A DNA stretch of 64,000 nt from the NCBI GenBank assembly GCA_964369235.1, contig CAYJEQ010000003.1, positions 1 to 64,000 of the forward strand. Reading direction: 5' to 3'. The position numbers were made by a program, and so were the translations under genes. The stretch's first letter is position 1, and each line of letters begins with the position of its first letter. The DNA is from CAYJEQ01 sp964369235 (lineage in GTDB: Bacteria; Bacillota; Clostridia; Oscillospirales; Ruminococcaceae). The notes beneath the pieces were generated by a model, which worked only from the letters and a program-made list of their open reading frames with translations, was not told where the DNA came from and made no database searches. Shown here piece by piece: positions 1-7,083 of this stretch.

Positions 1-26
1 ACTGGGAGGGAGTGAAATTTTGCTAA

Positions 27-66
27 TGCCAGTTTACTGGCAATGGAAAATCGCCCAAAACATTGC
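27..66. repeat. Partial copy of AAAACATTGC hairpin element upstream of adh
   Basis: The right arm GCCCAAAACATTGC (53-66) is shared with elements near 6019 and 54443, each lying shortly before a gene with a distant AAAGGA ribosome site. Here a small perfect hairpin, TGCCAGT-tt-ACTGGCA (27-42), sits where the other copies have their loop. The left arm is only weakly recognisable, and the element may begin before the window. Confidence 0.45.
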
Positions 67-94
67 AAACTAAGAGAAAGGAATGGTCGTATAT

Positions 95-1279
95 ATGAAA
101 AATTTTAGCTATCAAGTAATAACCGAAGTAGTATTTGGTAAGGACACTCATCTGCAAATTTCAGAGCTTTGCAGTAAATATGGATTTAATAAACCTCTTA
201 TTATCTATGGAGGAAACAGTGCTGTAAAAAGTGGACTGCTAGAAAGTGTAACAAATCAGTTAGATAAGTCAAATATCCCATATAGTGTAATAGGTGGGGT
301 GGTACCTAATCCCCATGTTACCCTAGTTAATCAGGCAGTAGAACTAGCACAGGAAAACAATATAGACAGCATACTAGCAGTAGGTGGGGGAAGTGTTATT
401 GATACAGCTAAAGCAGTGGCAATGGCAGTAGCTAATAATATAGAAGATGCTTGGGATATATTCACAGGTGACATTGCCCCAACTACAGCACTGCCAATAG
501 CATCTATTTTGACAATTTCTGCAGCAGGCAGTGAAACTTCCACTAGTGTGGTAATAACCAATGAGCAAAATAACCTTAAAAAAAGCTATAATCACAGCTG
601 TATTAGACCAGTATTTGCAGTGATGAATCCTGAGTTAACTTTTACACTACCTAAATATCAAATTGCTGCTGGCACAGTAGACATTATAATGCACACCCTA
701 GAAAGATATTTCTGTGATGTAGATGAAAAAACAGATTTGGTTGATGGATTAAGTGCTGGGCTTATAAAGGCTACCATGACTAATGGTATAGTCGCTTATA
801 ATAATCCTAATGATTATAACGCACAAGCAGAGTTAATGTGGTGTGGCTCACTATCCCATACTGGGCTTATGGCTACTGGTAAGGAAGCCAATATGGTTTG
901 CCACAGAATAGAGCATGAGTTATCTGGAGAGTTTGATGTGGCACATGGAGCAGGGTTATCAGCACTATGGCCTACATGGGCAAGATATAGTTATAAAGAA
1001 GCCTTGCCTAGATTTGTAAAGTTTGCTACAGAGGTAATGGATTGTAAGCATAGCCCTCTAGGAGATGAACAAACAGCATTAGATGGGATAAAGGCTTTAG
1101 AAGATTTCTTTACAAAGATTGATATGCCTGTAACTATAGGACAGCTAGGGGTAAGCTTAGATGAAACTCTTATAGAGAAACTAGCTAACCAAGCCTCGGT
1201 AAATAATACCAAAACAATCACAACATTTATGAAGTACGATACAAAGGCAATGGCTGATATCTACCGATTAGCACAATAA
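95..1279 (+). CDS. Iron-containing alcohol dehydrogenase (butanol dehydrogenase/YqhD type)
   Basis: A cytosolic group III alcohol dehydrogenase that would reduce aldehydes to alcohols with NAD(P)H. The N-terminal half is a Rossmann-like dinucleotide domain with the GGGS motif near residues 97-100. The C-terminal half carries the metal ligands in the family spacing: Asp196 and His200 (in GTVDIIMH), His270 and His284 (in VAHGAG). The length of about 394 residues is usual. I chose ATG 95 over the in-frame ATG at 83 because AAAGGA lies 12 nt before 95 but almost touches 83, and cbiF and other genes here have the same 12-nt gap. It ends at a strong bidirectional terminator shared with a convergent gene. 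The substrate (butyraldehyde, methylglyoxal or other) cannot be told from sequence. Confidence 0.9.
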   Translation: MKNFSYQVITEVVFGKDTHLQISELCSKYGFNKPLIIYGGNSAVKSGLLESVTNQLDKSNIPYSVIGGVVPNPHVTLVNQAVELAQENNIDSILAVGGGSVIDTAKAVAMAVANNIEDAWDIFTGDIAPTTALPIASILTISAAGSETSTSVVITNEQNNLKKSYNHSCIRPVFAVMNPELTFTLPKYQIAAGTVDIIMHTLERYFCDVDEKTDLVDGLSAGLIKATMTNGIVAYNNPNDYNAQAELMWCGSLSHTGLMATGKEANMVCHRIEHELSGEFDVAHGAGLSALWPTWARYSYKEALPRFVKFATEVMDCKHSPLGDEQTALDGIKALEDFFTKIDMPVTIGQLGVSLDETLIEKLANQASVNNTKTITTFMKYDTKAMADIYRLAQ

Positions 1280-1291
1280 TTAATATATAGT

Positions 1292-1326
1292 AAAAAGTTC
1301 CAAGGCATTCGCCTTGGAACTTTTTT
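1292..1326. terminator. Bidirectional intrinsic terminator
   Basis: A perfect 15-bp stem with an ATTC loop, flanked by A and T runs on opposite sides. It can therefore end transcription of both the alcohol dehydrogenase and the convergent Cys-rich gene. Confidence 0.92.
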
Positions 1327-1349
1327 GCTATTAACTAGTAAACTAGCTA

Positions 1350-1727
1350 TTAACAATAGGTGTTATTAGTATCTAAGCAGTAAAGATCCTCACAAGCAAG
1401 CCATCTAGGTCTACTAAAAGCTGGCCAGTATTTATTTCTACAACTACTAGGATATAAGGCACAATAACCATTTGGGTCACAGCAAAGCTCTCTAAGGTCA
1501 GTTAAAAGTACACCTTCCTCATTTGCACAGGTGGGAATACCAGCACAGTTACAAGTTGTATTTGTACAACCATTTGACACAGTAGGAACATATTCATCAC
1601 AGGGGAAACAATCAGCAGTAGTAATATCTGACTGTGTTGTGGTATCTTGGATAATTACTGTATCTTCGGTGGTTGTGGTATCAGTAGGACAGGTAGAACA
1701 GCTACAACGATTTCTATACATATACAT
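1350..1727 (-). CDS. Cys- and Thr-rich small protein, putative spore-surface protein
   Basis: I do not recognise the family. The 125-residue product has 16 cysteines, including a CxCxxC start, a CxxC pair at 40-43 and a CC pair at 82-83, and a Thr-rich stretch at residues 16-38. There is no signal peptide or membrane segment, so many cysteines in a cytoplasmically made protein suggest disulphide or metal cross-linking, as in coat, crust or exosporium proteins. That function is inference. AAAGGA precedes the start; ATG 1721 (codon 3) has better spacing than ATG 1727. A mother-cell-like -10 (TGCATATAATA, also upstream of cotJA) lies about 95 bp upstream. The gene is monocistronic, between the bidirectional terminator and the divergent spoIIGA. 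Confidence 0.6.
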   Translation of the reverse strand: MYMYRNRCSCSTCPTDTTTTEDTVIIQDTTTQSDITTADCFPCDEYVPTVSNGCTNTTCNCAGIPTCANEEGVLLTDLRELCCDPNGYCALYPSSCRNKYWPAFSRPRWLACEDLYCLDTNNTYC

Positions 1728-1822
1728 AAATCCTTTCTACAATATTTTTATATAGCCGTGAATTTTTAAATCTTATTAATATAGGTAAACTAATGATACT
1801 TAATATTACCAGCCTTCTAGAT

Positions 1823-1850
1823 TATTATATGCAGTATTCTATAGATAGGT
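1823..1850 (-). promoter_or_regulatory. Candidate mother-cell (SigK/SigE-like) promoter of the Cys-rich gene
   Basis: On the minus strand, AC is followed after 17 nt by CATATAATA, matching the Bacillus SigK pattern AC-N16/17-CATANNNTA. The extended -10 TGCATATAATA recurs upstream of cotJA. The consensus is short, so chance is possible. Confidence 0.35.
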
Positions 1851-1879
1851 CACAGCCAAAGTTTTAATATACAGAGGAA

Positions 1880-1913
1880 ACGACAGTATTCTGCCTCATA
1901 TAAGGTCTATAAT
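1880..1913 (+). promoter_or_regulatory. Candidate spoIIG promoter with a 22-bp spacer
   Basis: ACGACA (1880-1885) and a perfect TATAAT (1908-1913) are separated by 22 bp. The Bacillus subtilis spoIIG promoter has the same abnormal spacing and is activated by Spo0A bound at its -35. AACGACA resembles a reverse 0A box (TTCGACA, 5 of 7). The match is suggestive only. Confidence 0.35.
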
Positions 1914-1949
1914 CAATATACAGTCAGCTACATAGTTTGGAGGTGGAAG

Positions 1950-2843
1950 ATGGAACAGATTGTATACGTAGATGTACTATTAGCAGTAAATTTTACAATA
2001 AATTATCTGCTTTTGTCTGCCTCAGCAAAGCTAATCCCTACAAAATTCTCCCCAGCAAGAGGTATGTGGTCAGCAGTGGTAGGAGCTATATCTGCTATGA
2101 GTATATTTCTACCTAATAAGGGGGTGTTTTGGCAACTGTTAATAAAACTAATCACAGCAGTTATTATGGTGCTAGTAGCATTTACCTATAGGGGGAAAAA
2201 ACACTTAATCATACGAATATTAGCACTGTTTTTGGTGTCTTTTATCTTTAGTGGATTTATGCTGGGTATTTGGCTGTTTATGCCTGTAAATGGAATTATC
2301 TATTACAATGGCATAGTGTATTTTGATATAAGCGCTATGGCTTTAATTGTTTTTTCCTCTATTGCCTATGGGATTATTACCATAGTTGAGAGAATACTAA
2401 TAAAGATTAAACCAAAGGATAACTACTATAAAGTACAGCTAAAACACAGTGGGAAAACCCTTTCTTTAAGAGGATATGTAGACAGTGGAAATAATCTTAC
2501 AGAGCCTTTCTCAGGTTATCCTGTAATGATAATTACCTTAGAAAAAATCCTACCGCTACTAACAGCTAAAGAGATAAAGGTTATAGTAAACAGAGAAAAA
2601 AACACTTTAGAAAACCTTAGAATAATACCTTATCAAACAGTATCAGCAGAGAGTATAATGTATGGGATTAGACCAGAGAGTATTAAAGTATATGACAACA
2701 AAGAAGCATATGAATTAGAGAAGGTTTATATTGGTATAGTAGATAGGGATATAAGCATGGAAGAGGTGGATATACTACTATCCTCTAGTATGAATTTAAC
2801 TAGAGAATATATAAGGAATAAGAAGTTACCAAGCAGGGTATAA
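1950..2843 (+). CDS. spoIIGA: SpoIIGA, pro-sigma-E processing peptidase
   Basis: A membrane aspartic protease that cleaves the N-terminal pro-sequence of SigE in the mother cell after septation. About five hydrophobic segments fill residues 1-150. The C-terminal cytoplasmic protease domain carries the DSG motif (Asp178 in GYVDSGNNL), matching the catalytic Asp of the Bacillus protein. The length of 297 residues is close to the usual 300-310. ATG 1950 follows a near-perfect GGAGGTGG site. sigE starts 25 bp downstream, the universal pairing. The promoter region has a TATAAT with a 22-bp gap to a weak -35, suggesting Spo0A control. sigG, the frequent third gene, is absent. Confidence 0.95.
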   Translation: MEQIVYVDVLLAVNFTINYLLLSASAKLIPTKFSPARGMWSAVVGAISAMSIFLPNKGVFWQLLIKLITAVIMVLVAFTYRGKKHLIIRILALFLVSFIFSGFMLGIWLFMPVNGIIYYNGIVYFDISAMALIVFSSIAYGIITIVERILIKIKPKDNYYKVQLKHSGKTLSLRGYVDSGNNLTEPFSGYPVMIITLEKILPLLTAKEIKVIVNREKNTLENLRIIPYQTVSAESIMYGIRPESIKVYDNKEAYELEKVYIGIVDRDISMEEVDILLSSSMNLTREYIRNKKLPSRV

Positions 2844-2867
2844 AATATATTGAAAAGGGTGGTATTG

Positions 2868-3578
2868 ATGGTATCAAGTATTATAAAATCTATGGAGAAA
2901 CTACTGATTAATCAGTTTATCAGTGGAAATACAATTCACTATATTAATGGGGCAGATGTACTGCCACCACCACTGGGCAAAGCAGAAGAGCAGGAAGTTT
3001 TTTTAAAATTAGTAGACAAAGATCCCGAAGCAAAACAAAGGCTAATTGTACATAATCTAAGGCTTGTAGTTTATATTGCAAAGAAATTTGAATCAACAGG
3101 TATTGGTGTAGAAGATTTAATATCCATAGGGACAATAGGGCTTATTAAGGCAGTAAATACCTTTTCCCCAGAGCGAAATATTAAACTTGCCACCTATGCC
3201 TCAAGATGTATAGAGAATGAGATTTTAATGTATCTTAGAAAATCCAGCAATCAGAAAAGCGAAATATCCATAGATGAGCCTTTAAATGTAGATTGGGACG
3301 GCAACGAGCTATTACTATCGGATATACTAGGAACAGAGGAGGATACAGTTAATACCATAATAGAGCAAGATGTAGAAAAAAACCTAATGCTTGAGGCAAT
3401 AAATAAACTGGCAAAAAGGGAAAGAATGATAATGAAACTAAGGTTTGGTTTTTATGATGGGGAGGAGTATACCCAGAAAGAAGTAGCGGATAAAATAGGC
3501 ATATCCCAGTCCTATATCTCAAGATTAGAAAAGAAGATAATCAAAAGACTTAAGAAAGATTTAGGTAAAATGTGCTAA
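2868..3578 (+). CDS. sigE: RNA polymerase sigma factor SigE (early mother cell)
   Basis: This sigma factor directs early mother-cell transcription in sporulation, including spoIIIA and, in known species, cotJ. Signature blocks are visible in order: the ALPPPL-like pro-region junction (VLPPPL), region 2 (NLRLVVYIAKKFE, DLISIGTIGLIKAVNTF, ATYASRCIENEILMYLR) and region 4.2 with its helix-turn-helix (YTQKEVADKIGISQSYISRLEKK). The N-terminus before VLPPPL is the pro-peptide removed by SpoIIGA. An in-frame TTG at 2850 exists, but ATG 2868 is preceded by AAGGGTGGT and gives the usual length of 236 residues. It is cotranscribed with spoIIGA and followed by the promoter of the cobalamin operon instead of sigG. 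Confidence 0.95.
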   Translation: MVSSIIKSMEKLLINQFISGNTIHYINGADVLPPPLGKAEEQEVFLKLVDKDPEAKQRLIVHNLRLVVYIAKKFESTGIGVEDLISIGTIGLIKAVNTFSPERNIKLATYASRCIENEILMYLRKSSNQKSEISIDEPLNVDWDGNELLLSDILGTEEDTVNTIIEQDVEKNLMLEAINKLAKRERMIMKLRFGFYDGEEYTQKEVADKIGISQSYISRLEKKIIKRLKKDLGKMC

Positions 3579-3603
3579 TTTGCACTAAAATGGAAAAACT
3601 TAC

Positions 3604-3632
3604 TTGCAATTTATGTCAAAGTATTGTATAAT
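3604..3632 (+). promoter_or_regulatory. Sigma-A-type promoter of the cobalamin operon
   Basis: TTGCAA (3604-3609), a 17-bp spacer and a perfect TATAAT (3627-3632) lie just upstream of the cobalamin riboswitch. Confidence 0.8.
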
Positions 3633-3651
3633 ACAGATAAATTAATAGTGT

Positions 3652-3850
3652 AACTCGCCTTTATGGGGAGTGTAGGGCTACCTGTATAACAGTATTTTTA
3701 TTATACAAGGTAATCCCAGGGGAAGTTGGGTGCAAATCCCACGCAGAGCCGCTACTGTAATGTGTACTTTAGTATACTAAGCCAGATACCCTAGTTACAA
3801 GGAATAGCCTTGTAACTTACCAGCGAACTCTACGGACTTTGGAGTGGTGT
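3652..3850 (+). promoter_or_regulatory. Cobalamin (B12) riboswitch
   Basis: The conserved core is easily read: GGGAAGTTGGGTGCAAATCC, then CCCACGCAG and GCCGCTACTGTAA, and the B12 box as AAGCCAGATACC near 3778-3790. Flanking paired arms include CAAGG...CCTTG. It lies between a sigma-A promoter and a terminator hairpin, with cbiD downstream. This is the expected layout for transcription-terminating repression by adenosylcobalamin. Exact ends are approximate. Confidence 0.95.
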
Positions 3851-3856
3851 GTGTCT

Positions 3857-3895
3857 AAACTGCCGTTACTTAAATCTGTTGACGGTGGTTTTTTT
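3857..3895 (+). terminator. Riboswitch expression-platform terminator
   Basis: AACTGCCGT pairs with ACGGTGGTT (two G-U pairs) and is followed by seven T residues. It sits directly after the cobalamin aptamer, so ligand binding would favour it. Confidence 0.8.
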
Positions 3896-4005
3896 GTTGG
3901 ATAATTTACGGTAGTCATTTAAAGTATGCCATAGCTGTAATTATTTCAGTAAGGGTATTTTAGTAATATATGTAAATAGACAATTTTAAAATCAAATCTA
4001 TGGGA

Positions 4006-4078
4006 CACTGCAACTAAAAACTACGGTTAGAGTGCAAACAGTTATGCTGTTTGTTTTTAGCTGTGGTTTTTATTTATT
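4006..4078 (+). terminator. Second terminator-like hairpin in the cbiD leader
   Basis: CTAAAAAC pairs with GTTTTTAG, extendable outward through G-U pairs to about 14 bp. An inner AAACAG/CTGTTT hairpin lies inside and a T-rich stretch follows. The region 3896-4153 has no gene and no second B12 box. The structure could be a second attenuator or part of an antiterminator; its ligand, if any, is unknown. Confidence 0.5.
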
Positions 4079-4153
4079 TGGTTTAAATATCTAAAAAACT
4101 AATCAATAATTTATGCAATTAACTTATCTATATATACAAAAGGTGGTGTAATC

Positions 4154-5269
4154 ATGGAAAAATCATTAACTTTACAGGAGGGCTGGGGTTTTACAACAGG
4201 TAGTTGTGCCACAGCAGCTACAAAAGCAGCATTAATCGGACTGCTTACAGGTAGTATTCCAGAGATGGTTAAGATAATAACTCCTAAGGGAGTTGAGCTT
4301 ATTATACAGGTAGAAGATCCTCAGATTACACAGGATTATGCCAGCTGTGCTATAAAAAAATTCAGTGGTGATGATCCAGACATAACCAATGGTACCCTTA
4401 TCTATGGTAAGGTGGAGAAAAATCCCTACAATGAAACCATTATAGAAGGTGGTATCGGAGTTGGCAGGGTAACTCTAAAAGGTCTAGAGGTAGAGGTAGG
4501 AAAACCAGCTATTAACAAAACCCCAAGACAAACTATAGCAGCAGAGATAAAAACAGTATCAGAACAATATAAATACACAGGTGGCATTACCACAACCATA
4601 TCTGTACCAGATGGAGAAAGACTAGCTAAGAAAACCTACAACCCAAGGTTGGGGATAATAGGTGGAATATCAATACTGGGAACCAGTGGAATAGTAGAGC
4701 CAATGAGTGCCAAAGCCTTAATTGATACCATAGAAGTTGAACTTAAGGTAGTAAGAGCTAAAGGAAAAAAAGATGTAGTAATCTCACCAGGGAATTATGG
4801 TAAAGCATATATTAATGAAGCTACAGATATAGAAGATATTAATGTTATTAAGGCAAGTAACTATCTGGGCGATGCTATAGATATGGCAAAAAAGATGGAA
4901 TTTAACTCGGTATTACTAATAGGTCATATTGGTAAATTTATTAAGGTGGCAGGAGGGGTATTTAATACCCATTCAAATAACTGTGATAGTAGAATGGAGA
5001 TTTTAGCAGCTGCTGCAATAAGGGCAGGTGGGGATAATCAGCTACTTAATAGAGTTTTAGACGCTATTACCACAGAAGATGCACTGGACACACTAAAAGA
5101 AGCAGGACTGCTAGAAAAAACTATGGAAGCAGTAATAGAAAGATTTGACTTTTACATAAAGCACCGTTTTGACAGTGATAATATTGGAGGTATAATCTAC
5201 TCTAACAGACATGGTTTTCTAGGTAAAACAAAGAATGCTGATAAACTACTACAACTAATTAATAGCTAA
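4154..5269 (+). CDS. cbiD: Cobalt-precorrin-5B C1-methyltransferase CbiD
   Basis: CbiD methylates C1 of cobalt-precorrin-5B with S-adenosylmethionine in the anaerobic cobalamin pathway. The N-terminal block GFTTGSCATAATKAA is the family hallmark. Further conserved stretches are the SVPDGE and GISILGTSG segments and a late HIGKFIKVAGGVFNTHS block. The length of 371 residues is normal. ATG 4154 follows AAAGGTGGTG. It is the first gene after the riboswitch and two terminator-like hairpins, and cbiL begins 12 bp after its stop. The later anaerobic partners cbiC, cbiE/T, cbiG and cbiJ are not in the window and must be elsewhere if the pathway is complete. Confidence 0.95.
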   Translation: MEKSLTLQEGWGFTTGSCATAATKAALIGLLTGSIPEMVKIITPKGVELIIQVEDPQITQDYASCAIKKFSGDDPDITNGTLIYGKVEKNPYNETIIEGGIGVGRVTLKGLEVEVGKPAINKTPRQTIAAEIKTVSEQYKYTGGITTTISVPDGERLAKKTYNPRLGIIGGISILGTSGIVEPMSAKALIDTIEVELKVVRAKGKKDVVISPGNYGKAYINEATDIEDINVIKASNYLGDAIDMAKKMEFNSVLLIGHIGKFIKVAGGVFNTHSNNCDSRMEILAAAAIRAGGDNQLLNRVLDAITTEDALDTLKEAGLLEKTMEAVIERFDFYIKHRFDSDNIGGIIYSNRHGFLGKTKNADKLLQLINS

Positions 5270-5281
5270 AGGAGAAGTGCA

Positions 5282-5980
5282 GTGAAGGGGATTTTATACG
5301 GAGTAGGTGTAGGCTGTGGAGATCCACAGGACATGACCTTAAAAGCAGTTAATATTATAAAAAACAGTAGATACATTGCAGTGCCAGTATCCTCAGGTGA
5401 TAAGGACATGGTAGCATTTAACATAGCAAAAGCAAATGTATCTATGGAGGATAAAGAGATACTTTATCTGGATATGCCTATGACTAGAGATATAGCCAAA
5501 CTAGATGCTTGCCATGATAAGGCAGCAGAGGAGATTATAGAGATACTTAAAACAGGCAATGATGTAGCCTTTTTAACACTAGGAGATCCAACAGTTTACT
5601 CAACCTATATGTATGTCCATAAGCGTGTAGTGGCAAAGGGCAGTGACTGTGTAATAATACCGGGCATAACCTCCTTTACAGCTACAGCAGCAAAGCTAGG
5701 GGTATCCTTAGGAGAGAGAGAAGAAGCTATAGTGATTATTCCAGGCTCCTATGATGGACTGGAAGAAGCTTTAGATATTAAAGGCACTAAGGTATTAATG
5801 AAATCCGGTAGAAAAATGGATAAAGTAAAGGAAATTCTAAGAGAAAAAAACCTTTATGACAATGCAATGATGGTTGAGAGATGCTCAATGGAAAACCAAG
5901 TAATACATAAAACACTAGATACAGCAGACGAAAATTCAAGTTATTTTTCAGTAATTGTAGTAAGAGAGAAAAAAGTTTGA
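5282..5980 (+). CDS. cbiL: Precorrin-2 C20-methyltransferase CbiL
   Basis: A tetrapyrrole methylase that methylates C20 of (cobalt-)precorrin-2. The N-terminal SAM loop reads GVGVGCGDPQDMTLKA; most relatives have Pro where Cys stands in GCGD. The downstream GDPTVYSTYMY and IPGITSFTATAA motifs fit CbiL/CobI. The length of 232 residues is typical. The start is GTG after AAAGGAGA. Its TGA stop lies inside a perfect 11-bp inverted repeat that opens a two-hairpin repeat element before cbiF, which is unusual for an operon-internal junction. Confidence 0.92.
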   Translation: MKGILYGVGVGCGDPQDMTLKAVNIIKNSRYIAVPVSSGDKDMVAFNIAKANVSMEDKEILYLDMPMTRDIAKLDACHDKAAEEIIEILKTGNDVAFLTLGDPTVYSTYMYVHKRVVAKGSDCVIIPGITSFTATAAKLGVSLGEREEAIVIIPGSYDGLEEALDIKGTKVLMKSGRKMDKVKEILREKNLYDNAMMVERCSMENQVIHKTLDTADENSSYFSVIVVREKKV

Positions 5981-6032
5981 AAATAAAATTTTCAAACTGC
6001 AAGTTTTGAGGCTTTATCGCCTAAAACATTGC
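5974..6032. repeat. Two-hairpin AAAACATTGC element between cbiL and cbiF
   Basis: The first hairpin is AGTTTGAAAAT-aaa-ATTTTCAAACT (5974-5998), perfect over 11 bp, and it contains the cbiL stop codon. The second is GCAAGTTTTGAGGC-tttatc-GCCTAAAACATTGC (5999-6032), paired except for one bulged base. The same two-hairpin order occurs at 54372-54456. No T run follows, so it is not a standard terminator; it may be a mobile palindromic unit or an mRNA processing or stability element. Confidence 0.75.
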
Positions 6033-6060
6033 AAACAGAGAGAAAGGAATGGTTATATAG

Positions 6061-6822
6061 ATGATTAATTTTGTAGGAGCAGGTTGTGGGGCTGTAGATC
6101 TTATTACAGTAAGAGGAGCTAACCACCTTAAAGAAGCAGATGTAATAGTGTATGCAGGATCACTGGTAAATCCTGAGCTTTTAAGCTACGCTAAGGAAGG
6201 CTGTGAGATACACAATAGTGCCTCAATGACCTTAGAAGAAGTGCTAGAGGTGCTTATATCTGGGGAGCGCGCTGGCAAGAAGGTAGTTCGTCTACACACA
6301 GGGGATCCTAGTGTATATGGTGCAATTAGAGAGCAGATGGATGTGTTAAAAGCTGAGAACATCAGCTATGAAGTTACCCCAGGGGTAAGTGCATTATTTG
6401 GGGCTGCTGCTTCACTACAGGCAGAATATACTCTGCCATCAGTATCACAAACAGTAATTATCACCAGAATGGCTGGTAGAACACCAGTTCCAGAAGGGCA
6501 GGATATAGCTTCACTGGCTTCCCATGGAGCATCTATGGCAATCTATCTATCTACAGGACTGCTAGAAGGTTTAGTAGAGGAGCTTAAAAAAGGTGGCCAC
6601 TACACAGGTGAAACTAAAGCTGCAATCGTATACAAGGCAAGCTGGCCAGATGAGAAGAAATTCCTATGTACAGTGGATACACTGCCACAAACAGCTAGGG
6701 ATAATAATATTACCAAAACAGCACTAATATTAGTTGGTGACTTCCTAGGTGATGAATATGAAAAAAGCTTACTTTATGATAAGCATTTTACCCATGAGTT
6801 TAGACAAGCTATTTCACAATAG
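6061..6822 (+). CDS. cbiF: Precorrin-4 C11-methyltransferase CbiF
   Basis: A tetrapyrrole methylase acting at C11 of (cobalt-)precorrin-4. The start FVGAGCGAVDLITVRGA aligns with the GAGPGDPELITVKG block of the family, with CGAVD replacing PGDPE. LHTGDPSVYGAIREQM and VTPGVSALFGAAA follow, and the length of 253 residues is normal. ATG 6061 lies 12 nt after AAAGGA. An upstream mini-frame, ATG GTT ATA TAG, ends exactly at this start. The TAG stop falls inside the first copy of a 42-bp direct repeat that brackets a structured element before hemA. Confidence 0.93.
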   Translation: MINFVGAGCGAVDLITVRGANHLKEADVIVYAGSLVNPELLSYAKEGCEIHNSASMTLEEVLEVLISGERAGKKVVRLHTGDPSVYGAIREQMDVLKAENISYEVTPGVSALFGAAASLQAEYTLPSVSQTVIITRMAGRTPVPEGQDIASLASHGASMAIYLSTGLLEGLVEELKKGGHYTGETKAAIVYKASWPDEKKFLCTVDTLPQTARDNNITKTALILVGDFLGDEYEKSLLYDKHFTHEFRQAISQ

Positions 6823-7039
6823 CTTTGATATTTCAAAATAGCATTCAGACTGATGAGAAAAGCGAAATTACTGTGTCGCTTTAAACCTGCAAATTTCACT
6901 CATATACACTTGTATTATTCCTTCATTTGCAAGTTTAGCTCCTTGTCTTTCATCTTTTCGCATAAGTCTATCAGATTGTATACTTTGTCTACAATCTGCA
7001 AGCTATTTGTAAATAGCTTAGATATTTACAAATAGCATT
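6804..7039. repeat. Structured element of about 235 bp bounded by 42-bp direct repeats
   Basis: Copy 1 (6804-6845) and copy 2 (6998-7039) share the pattern CAAGCTATTT-N3-AATAGCTT-N-GATATTT-N2-AAATAGCATT. Copy 2 folds perfectly (GCTATTTGTAAATA with TATTTACAAATAGC). Between them is a nest of inverted repeats: AGACTGATGAGAAAAG near 6847 against CTTTTCGCATAAGTCT near 6955 (14 of 16 bases), AAAGCGA/TCGCTTT, TGCAAAT/ATTTGCA and AGATTGTA/TACAATCT. A 60-codon open frame crosses it but looks non-coding. It resembles a miniature repeat element or a structured RNA. Confidence 0.65.
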
Positions 7040-7083
7040 ATAAAATTCATTACATTGGAAAATAACCCTTAAGGATGGTGGAT

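Noticed and set aside
3896..4005. A second cobalamin riboswitch before cbiD
   Set aside because: No B12 box or GGGAA...TGCAAATCC core is present.
6853..7035. Open frame of 60 codons between cbiF and hemA
   Set aside because: It lies wholly within nested inverted repeats, has no ribosome site and its Phe/Ile/Leu-rich translation looks like read-through of structured AT-rich DNA.
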